This document shows positions 58,740 through 64,000 of a stretch of 64,000 nt of DNA, in pieces. The stretch is from Planctomycetota bacterium (lineage in GTDB: Bacteria; Planctomycetota; B15-G4), in assembly GCA_029259715.1 (NCBI GenBank), contig JAJDEP010000014.1:62001-126000 (forward strand), read 5' to 3'. The notes below the pieces were generated by a model. It was given only the letters and a program-made list of their open reading frames with translations. It ran no database searches and had not been told where the DNA came from. Numbering within the stretch: the stretch's first letter is position 1; each line of letters opens with the position of its first letter. A program made the translations under genes and the position numbers.

Positions 58740-59968
58740 GACGTCCTCCCTCCGGACCGAGCCCGCCCCACCAGGCGGGCCAGGCGCTTGCCGAGCTTGC
58801 GGCGCCGGGTGCGGCGTTCGTAGGGCCGCACGGCGGACCGCAGGGCACGCACCCAACTCTCACCGCCCCGTCCGAACGCCTCCGCCCCTTGGATGATGTT
58901 GGTCATGCCGACGTACTCGTTGTCCGACCGGACCTTTACGGCGCGCAGCTCGGCGTCGCTCGGATCGTGTCGCAGCGCCGGGGGCGGGGGCAGGCCGTGG
59001 AGTCGGAAGGCCAGCGTCGTGCGCATGCACTTGGCACACCGTCCGCAGTTCTCCGCCTCGTCATCCCCGTCGAAGCAGACCCGCATCCAGCGCAGGCTCT
59101 GCGGCCACTGCGTCAGGTGCAGCGCCTTCTCCCACCGGATCCACTCGGCCCCGTCGTGGACGATGCTCATCGCCCCGGTCGAGAGCAGCGGATCGAGCAC
59201 CCAGTTCGAGATGGTCGGGGCCACGGGGCGGCGATAGGCCGCACCGCTCGCGAAGAGGCCCGTCGAGAAGCGGCCCGAGAGCAGCTGCTGCGAAGCGATG
59301 GCCGCGGCGCCCCAGGCATACAGGGCCCGGCGGTTGCGCGCGTAGAACTGCCGGTGGTTCAGGCTGACGGTGATCAGCTCCATGCCCAGGTCGTCGAGCA
59401 GCCTCTGGTTGCGCAGGCGGGCGGCCCGGAAGCGCGACCGGTCGCTCAGGCCCTGCTCGAGGCCGTCGATGAAGATCCCTGCGACGAGGTCGTCGCGCTC
59501 TCCGTCGCCCGCATCCCGCCGATGGCGCCACGCGGTATGGCAACTGTCGAGTCCCCCGCTGAAGGTCATGCACGTCGGCCCGCGGGCCGAGTCCGTCTCG
59601 ACGACCTCGTCCGCCTCGATGTCCACCGGGCGGTAGACGTCCGGCATCCACTCGTGCCAGAGAGCCATGTACGCGTCGATGCCCGCCAAGAGCCGCGGCG
59701 AGATGCGCCCGTGCACCTGCAGCGGCTGCCCCTGGTGCATGGCGTGAAACAGCGCCTCGATGAGCAAGCCATCGTGGGAAGCACTCAAGGACGACGCGTG
59801 GGCTTCGGGGACCCCGAAACGCATGGTCGCGGCCGGCACCCCGGCGCCACCCTCGAGCCGGGCCTCGACGACGACCTCTCCCTGCTCGTGACGGTGAGGC
59901 AGCGGCGTCAGGTGCAGGCCATCCATGCAGGGCACGATACGCTCTCCACCGTGGTGGTCGACAAGCAC
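58736..59968 (-). CDS. PP-loop ATPase-like protein with QueC-type cysteine motif
   Basis: A 410-residue protein of unknown function. The N-terminal 130 residues have no recognised motif; then TFSGGLDSCHTAWRHR is a PP-loop of the N-type ATP pyrophosphatase class. IFIDGLEQGLSDR, ITVSLNHRQFYAR and NCGRCAKCMRTTLAF follow; the last is like the zinc-binding CxxCxxC of QueC-type enzymes. The C-terminus is basic. Such proteins may make nitriles or amide-type bonds or be tRNA-modifying. GTG at 59968 or ATG at 59926 could be the start. It lies 14 nt after lipB and overlaps mazG. Confidence 0.7.
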   Translation of the reverse strand: MLVDHHGGERIVPCMDGLHLTPLPHRHEQGEVVVEARLEGGAGVPAATMRFGVPEAHASSLSASHDGLLIEALFHAMHQGQPLQVHGRISPRLLAGIDAYMALWHEWMPDVYRPVDIEADEVVETDSARGPTCMTFSGGLDSCHTAWRHRRDAGDGERDDLVAGIFIDGLEQGLSDRSRFRAARLRNQRLLDDLGMELITVSLNHRQFYARNRRALYAWGAAAIASQQLLSGRFSTGLFASGAAYRRPVAPTISNWVLDPLLSTGAMSIVHDGAEWIRWEKALHLTQWPQSLRWMRVCFDGDDEAENCGRCAKCMRTTLAFRLHGLPPPPALRHDPSDAELRAVKVRSDNEYVGMTNIIQGAEAFGRGGESWVRALRSAVRPYERRTRRRKLGKRLARLVGRARSGGRTS

Positions 59969-59982
59969 CGCGACCCGCCGGT

Positions 59983-60675
59983 CTAGTCGCCCCGGCGCAT
60001 GGGCCCCAGCGAGCGCTGCAACTCGGTGGCCAGCCGAGCCACGACCTCAGCTCGCGTCGGGAGCGCCACGGAGCCCCGCTCGCGCTCCATCGACGTCATC
60101 ACGGAGGCCTGGAAGCCACACGGTTGGATGGCCTCGAAGTGGGACAGGTCGGTGGTGTGATTGAGCGCCAGCCCGTGCCAGGTCACCCAGCGTGAGGCGG
60201 CCACGCCGATCGAGCAGTACTTGCGGGCGCCGTCGGCCGTCCACACGCCGGTGGCCCCTTCGCGTCGCGTGCCCTCCCGGTCGAACGCGGCGAGGGTGTC
60301 GATCACCGCCTGCTCGAGGGCGCGCAGCCAGGCGTGCAGGTCGTGGGCCTTCTCCGCCAGCCTCACGATGGGGTAGACCACGATCTGCCCCGGCCCGTGA
60401 TAGGTGGCCTCGCCGCCCCGCTCGACCGCGATGACTTCGAAGCGCGCGTCGAGGACCGGCGCAGCCGATCCCCCCGCCCCGTCGTCAGCGCCTCCGGCGT
60501 CCTCGCCGGCGGCGCCCGAAGGCGTACCTCGCCCCGTGGTGACGACCGGATCGTGCTCGCAGACCAGCAGGGTGTCGCCGCACTCACCGGCGTAGCGCTT
60601 GGCCACGATCTCCTTCTGCAGGTCCCAGGCTTCGCGGTAGGCGATCCGCCCGAGGTCACGCACATCGAACGACAT
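59983..60675 (-). CDS. lipB: Octanoyltransferase LipB
   Basis: LipB moves octanoyl from acyl carrier protein to lipoyl domains. The 230-residue product has ERGGEATYHGPGQIVVYPI, the catalytic Lys152 (GARKYCSIGVA) and Cys186 (IQPCGFQ), plus SRWVTWHGLALNHTTDL. A Gly/Ala/Asp-rich insertion (about 52-77) separates the N-terminal strands and is absent from E. coli LipB. ATG at 60675 begins MSFDVRDLGR; a longer frame runs through the tandem repeat upstream and is not convincing. It follows the E2-E1-E3 genes, whose E2 needs lipoyl groups. Confidence 0.93.
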   Translation of the reverse strand: MSFDVRDLGRIAYREAWDLQKEIVAKRYAGECGDTLLVCEHDPVVTTGRGTPSGAAGEDAGGADDGAGGSAAPVLDARFEVIAVERGGEATYHGPGQIVVYPIVRLAEKAHDLHAWLRALEQAVIDTLAAFDREGTRREGATGVWTADGARKYCSIGVAASRWVTWHGLALNHTTDLSHFEAIQPCGFQASVMTSMERERGSVALPTRAEVVARLATELQRSLGPMRRGD

Positions 60676-60703
60676 GGACACCCCGTCTCCCTCTCCCGTC
60701 ACC

Positions 60704-60815
60704 CGCCCACTCAGCGCCACGCCCACGCCCCGTCCGCCCCCTCGCCCACTCAGCGGCGGGCCAAGGGCCCGTCCGCCCACCCGCCCACTCAGCGGCGGGC
60801 CAAGGGCCCGTCCGC
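60704..60815 (+). repeat. 39-bp tandem repeat, three copies
   Basis: Copies of a 34-nt core begin at 60704, 60743 and 60782, exactly 39 nt apart. The second and third cores are identical (60743-60776 and 60782-60815); the first has diverged. Each intact core contains CGGGCC and GGCCCG, a 6-bp stem with a 3-nt loop. The array occupies most of the gap between the dihydrolipoyl dehydrogenase stop and lipB. Confidence 0.75.
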
Positions 60816-60837
60816 TGCAGTCGGCGCGAAGGTCCCT

Positions 60838-62250
60838 CTACTTGGGACTGAAGATGTGGATCGCATGGCCGGACACCACATGGGCCGCCTCCATTAGCGT
60901 CTCGCTCAGCGTCGGGTGCGGATGCACCGTCAGCCCGATGTCCTCGACGGTGGCTCCCATCTCGATGGCGAGCGCCGCCTCGGAGATCAGGTCGGACGCC
61001 TCGTGGGAGCAGATGTGGACGCCGAGCAGCGTGTCGTCGTCGGCATCGGCCACGAACTTCACCAGGCCGTCGGGGTGGTTGGTCGAGAGCGCGCGCCCGT
61101 TGGCGGCCATGGGGAAGCTGCCCGTCTTGACCTTGTGGCCGGCGGCCTCGGCCTCGCTCTCGGTCATGCCCACGGAGGCGATCTCGGGGTCGGTGAAGAT
61201 GGCGGACGGCATGGCCTTCACGTCGAGCACGACGTTCAACCCGGCGATGACCTCCGCCGCGACCATGCCCTCCTTCGACGCCTTGTGCGCCAGGTAGGGC
61301 GCGCCGATGACGTCACCGATGGCCGAGACCTTCGGGTTGCTGGAGACCAGGCGCTCGTCGACCTTGATGTGGCCGCGGTCATCGAGCTCGACCCCCACCG
61401 TCTCCAGGCCCAGGCCCTCGGTGTTGGGGATGAAGCCGATGGCGACCAGGATCTTGTCCGCGGGCACGGCCTTGTCGCCCTTGGGCGTCGTGATCACCAC
61501 CTCCATCTGGCCCTGCTTGTGCTCGACGTGGGCCACCTTCGAGTTGAGGTACACGTCGATCTTGCGCTTCTTCATGCCGCGCTGGACGACCTTGGTCAGC
61601 TCGGGGTCGGTGCCGGCCAGCAGCGTGTCGGCCAACTCGACGATGGTCACCTTGCTGCCGAGCTTGGCCATGTAGGTGCCGATCTCGCAGCCCACGATGC
61701 CGCCGCCCACGCACAGGAAGTTCTTCGGCGGCTCGGTGAAGTCGAGCGCCTCCTTGCTGGTGACGACCCGCTCCCCGTCGAAGTCGAGAGCGGGCAGGGG
61801 CCGCGGCCGGGCGCCGGTGGCCACCAGGGTGTGCTGCGTCTTGATGAACGTCTCGCCCTCGGCGTTCGCCACCATGATGTGGCCCTCGCCGACGAAGGTG
61901 GCGTTGCCGCTCATGTATTCGATGCCGTTGCGCTTGAACAGCTCGGCGATGCCGCCCGTCAGACGCGAGACGATGCCGTCCTTCCAGGTCTTCATCTTGC
62001 CCATGTCGAGGGCGACGCCGCTGACCGAGATGCCCATGTCGTCGGCCTTGCCCATGGACTCGAGCAGCGAGCTGGCGTGGATCATCGCCTTGGACGGGAT
62101 GCAGCCCCAGTTGAGGCACACCCCGCCGATGGCCTCGCGCTCGATGGCGATGACCTTCTTTCCGAGCTGGGCGAGGCGGATGGCGGCGACGTAGCCGCCC
62201 GGGCCGGTGCCGATCACGACGACGTCGGCGGTCTTGGTGGTCGGGCTCAC
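60838..62250 (-). CDS. lpdA: Dihydrolipoyl dehydrogenase (E3)
   Basis: The FAD disulfide reductase that reoxidises lipoyl groups of 2-oxoacid dehydrogenases. VVVIGTGPGGYVAAIRLAQLG (first 20 of it), the redox disulfide GGVCLNWGCIPSK, the NAD site LCVGGGIVGCEIG and the C-terminal HPHPTLSE (catalytic His/Glu) are present. GTG at 62250 gives 470 residues, the normal length, and leaves 13 nt to the E1 stop; the ATG at 62307 would overlap E1 by 44 nt. It lies between E1alpha and lipB. Confidence 0.95.
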   Translation of the reverse strand: MSPTTKTADVVVIGTGPGGYVAAIRLAQLGKKVIAIEREAIGGVCLNWGCIPSKAMIHASSLLESMGKADDMGISVSGVALDMGKMKTWKDGIVSRLTGGIAELFKRNGIEYMSGNATFVGEGHIMVANAEGETFIKTQHTLVATGARPRPLPALDFDGERVVTSKEALDFTEPPKNFLCVGGGIVGCEIGTYMAKLGSKVTIVELADTLLAGTDPELTKVVQRGMKKRKIDVYLNSKVAHVEHKQGQMEVVITTPKGDKAVPADKILVAIGFIPNTEGLGLETVGVELDDRGHIKVDERLVSSNPKVSAIGDVIGAPYLAHKASKEGMVAAEVIAGLNVVLDVKAMPSAIFTDPEIASVGMTESEAEAAGHKVKTGSFPMAANGRALSTNHPDGLVKFVADADDDTLLGVHICSHEASDLISEAALAIEMGATVEDIGLTVHPHPTLSETLMEAAHVVSGHAIHIFSPK

Positions 62251-62263
62251 GATTCTGTCGGGC

Positions 62264-63358
62264 TCACAGGGGGAAGGCTCCTTCGTTTTCACGATCGGAG
62301 TGTTCATGGGCCAACAGGTCGTCGCGCTGCTCCTTGAGCAGATGCGGCACCTGGGCGTAGACGTCGGTGAAGAGCGTGTCGATCTCGGGCGGCGGGGCCT
62401 TCTCGGCGACCACGATGGCCGCGTCGACGGAGGCCTTCACCTCGTCCTGGATGTCGCAGTCGAGGGCCTCGGTGACCAGCCCTTCGAGCTCGAGGAAGTT
62501 GCGGAAGCGCGCGATGGGGTCGCGGGCGCGCCACTCGGCCACCACCGCCTCGTCGCGGTAGCGGGTCGGGTCGTCGGACGAGCTGTGCCCCTCGAGGCGG
62601 AAGGTCACGGCCTCGATCAGCGTCGGGCCGTCACCGTTGCGCGCGCGCTCGGCGGCCTCCTTGGTGGCGGCGTAGACGGCCAGGACGTCGTTGCCGTCCA
62701 CCTGCACGCCCGGCAGCCCGTAGGCCGGCGCCTTGCCGGCGATGCCGTCGCTGGCGGTCTGCTTCTCGAAGGGCACGGAGATGGCCCACTGGTTGTTCTG
62801 GCAGAAGAAGACGCAGGGCACCTTGTGCACCGCCGCGAAGGTGAGCGCGCAGTGGAAGTCGGTGCTCGACGTGGCGCCGTCGCCCATGTAGCCGATCACC
62901 GCGTTGCCGTCGCCCTTGATCTTGCTGGCCCACGCGGCCCCCATGGCCTGGGAGATCTGCGTGCCGATGACCGACGAGAGCGTGACGAAGTTGTGCTCGC
63001 GCGAGCTGAAGTGACACGGCATCTGGCGCCCGTGGGTCGGATCAAGGGAGCAGCCCACGAGCTGCCCCATGACCTTCTCGAGCGGGTAGCCGCGCATGAG
63101 CAGCACGGCGCCTTCGCGCAGCGCCGGGAAGACCCAGTCGTCGGCCGTCATGGCCGCGCCGCTGCCCACCGTGGCCGCCTCCTGCCCCTTGCACGTGCCG
63201 TAGAAGCCGATGCGTCCCTGGCGTTGGAGCGCCAGCATGCGCGTGTCCATCGTCCGCACGGTGAGCATGGATCGGTACAGCTCGACCATGCGCTCCGAGG
63301 ACAGATCGGGCAGCCCCGCGCTGTCGACATCTCCCGAGGGCGACAGGATCTGCAACAC
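62264..63358 (-). CDS. 2-oxoacid dehydrogenase E1 component, alpha subunit
   Basis: The 364-residue thiamine-diphosphate-binding subunit: RQGRIGFYGTCKGQEAA, HFSSREHNFVTLSSVIG, the TPP motif GDGATSSTDFHCAL ending in CQNNQWAIS and the phosphorylation-loop-like HSSSDDPTRYR are present. It resembles E1alpha of branched-chain or pyruvate dehydrogenases, and the substrate is not decided. E1beta is not in the window, so it may lie beyond the E2 gene. The GTG at 63358 lies 1 nt after the E2 stop. Confidence 0.9.
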   Translation of the reverse strand: MLQILSPSGDVDSAGLPDLSSERMVELYRSMLTVRTMDTRMLALQRQGRIGFYGTCKGQEAATVGSGAAMTADDWVFPALREGAVLLMRGYPLEKVMGQLVGCSLDPTHGRQMPCHFSSREHNFVTLSSVIGTQISQAMGAAWASKIKGDGNAVIGYMGDGATSSTDFHCALTFAAVHKVPCVFFCQNNQWAISVPFEKQTASDGIAGKAPAYGLPGVQVDGNDVLAVYAATKEAAERARNGDGPTLIEAVTFRLEGHSSSDDPTRYRDEAVVAEWRARDPIARFRNFLELEGLVTEALDCDIQDEVKASVDAAIVVAEKAPPPEIDTLFTDVYAQVPHLLKEQRDDLLAHEHSDRENEGAFPL

Positions 63359-63359
63359 G

Positions 63360-64000
<641 letters not shown>

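Noticed and set aside
60704-60815. CRISPR array
   Set aside because: The units are directly joined with a 5-nt non-repeated remainder, so there are no spacers of protospacer size, and no cas genes are nearby.

Overview
This is a GC-rich, very gene-dense window of about 60 protein-coding genes. No stretch longer than 300 bases lacks a gene, and I saw no rRNA, tRNA, CRISPR array, phage or insertion sequence. The gene set suggests a Gram-negative-type cell outside the well-studied phyla. It has Sec, Tat and lipoprotein export signals, a proteobacterial-style ISC operon with iscX, a DUF1800/DUF1501 pair, several alkaline-phosphatase-fold hydrolases, a PPi-type phosphofructokinase, a clpS-DUF2017 pair otherwise typical of Actinobacteria, and a selenoprotein. 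Planctomycetota or Myxococcota-like lineages would fit, but the phylum is an inference and is not proven here.

Layout. (1) 1-9.5 kb: the end of a sulfatase gene, then a seven-gene run (larB, larC, larE, two exported unknowns, DUF1800, DUF1501) in which every junction is a 4-nt NTGA overlap. Lar proteins build the nickel-pincer nucleotide cofactor. (2) 9.6-16.5 kb: an ArsC-like CxxC protein, a molybdopterin-domain-like protein and a complete ISC iron-sulfur operon (iscR-iscS-iscU-iscA-hscB-hscA-iscX, no ferredoxin gene), followed by a thioesterase. (3) 16.5-30.5 kb: an M61 peptidase lipoprotein, plsY-gpsA, a secreted sulfatase-fold hydrolase, queD, a 66-residue protein, a DUF72 protein, a second A-type Fe-S carrier, a large protein with a degenerate SIR2-like domain plus NTPase and TPR regions, PPi-PFK, DUF4870 and an SGNH hydrolase. 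(4) 30.7-43 kb: a beta-propeller, an AUH-like enoyl-CoA hydratase, a glycosyltransferase group with DUF547 and a PuuD-like membrane protein, a cupredoxin lipoprotein divergent from a CxxU selenoprotein, miaE with a Rieske protein, a ClpP-like protein and a radical SAM protein. (5) 43-50.5 kb: sirtuin, glycerophosphodiesterase, LtaS-like phosphoglycerol transferase, second glycerophosphodiesterase, DUF2017 and clpS. (6) 50.5-64 kb: an M1 peptidase with HEAT-like repeats, a homocysteine methyltransferase-like protein, and a long minus-strand run from the 2-oxoacid dehydrogenase genes (E2, E1alpha, E3) through lipB, a PP-loop protein, mazG, a methyltransferase, a hydrolase, a SirB1-type protein and a degenerate sigma54-activator-like regulator.

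Most notable items. The AhpD-family gene at 39345 carries an in-frame TGA at the second position of its CxxC motif, followed by a perfect 7-bp hairpin at the spacing expected of a bacterial SECIS element. The LtaS-like enzyme and the two diesterases flanking it appear to share a tandem C-terminal beta-sandwich tail, which suggests one exported glycerophosphate-polymer system. The SIR2-like NTPase appears to have lost its catalytic residues. The lar maturation genes are translationally chained to exported proteins, and larA is absent from the window.
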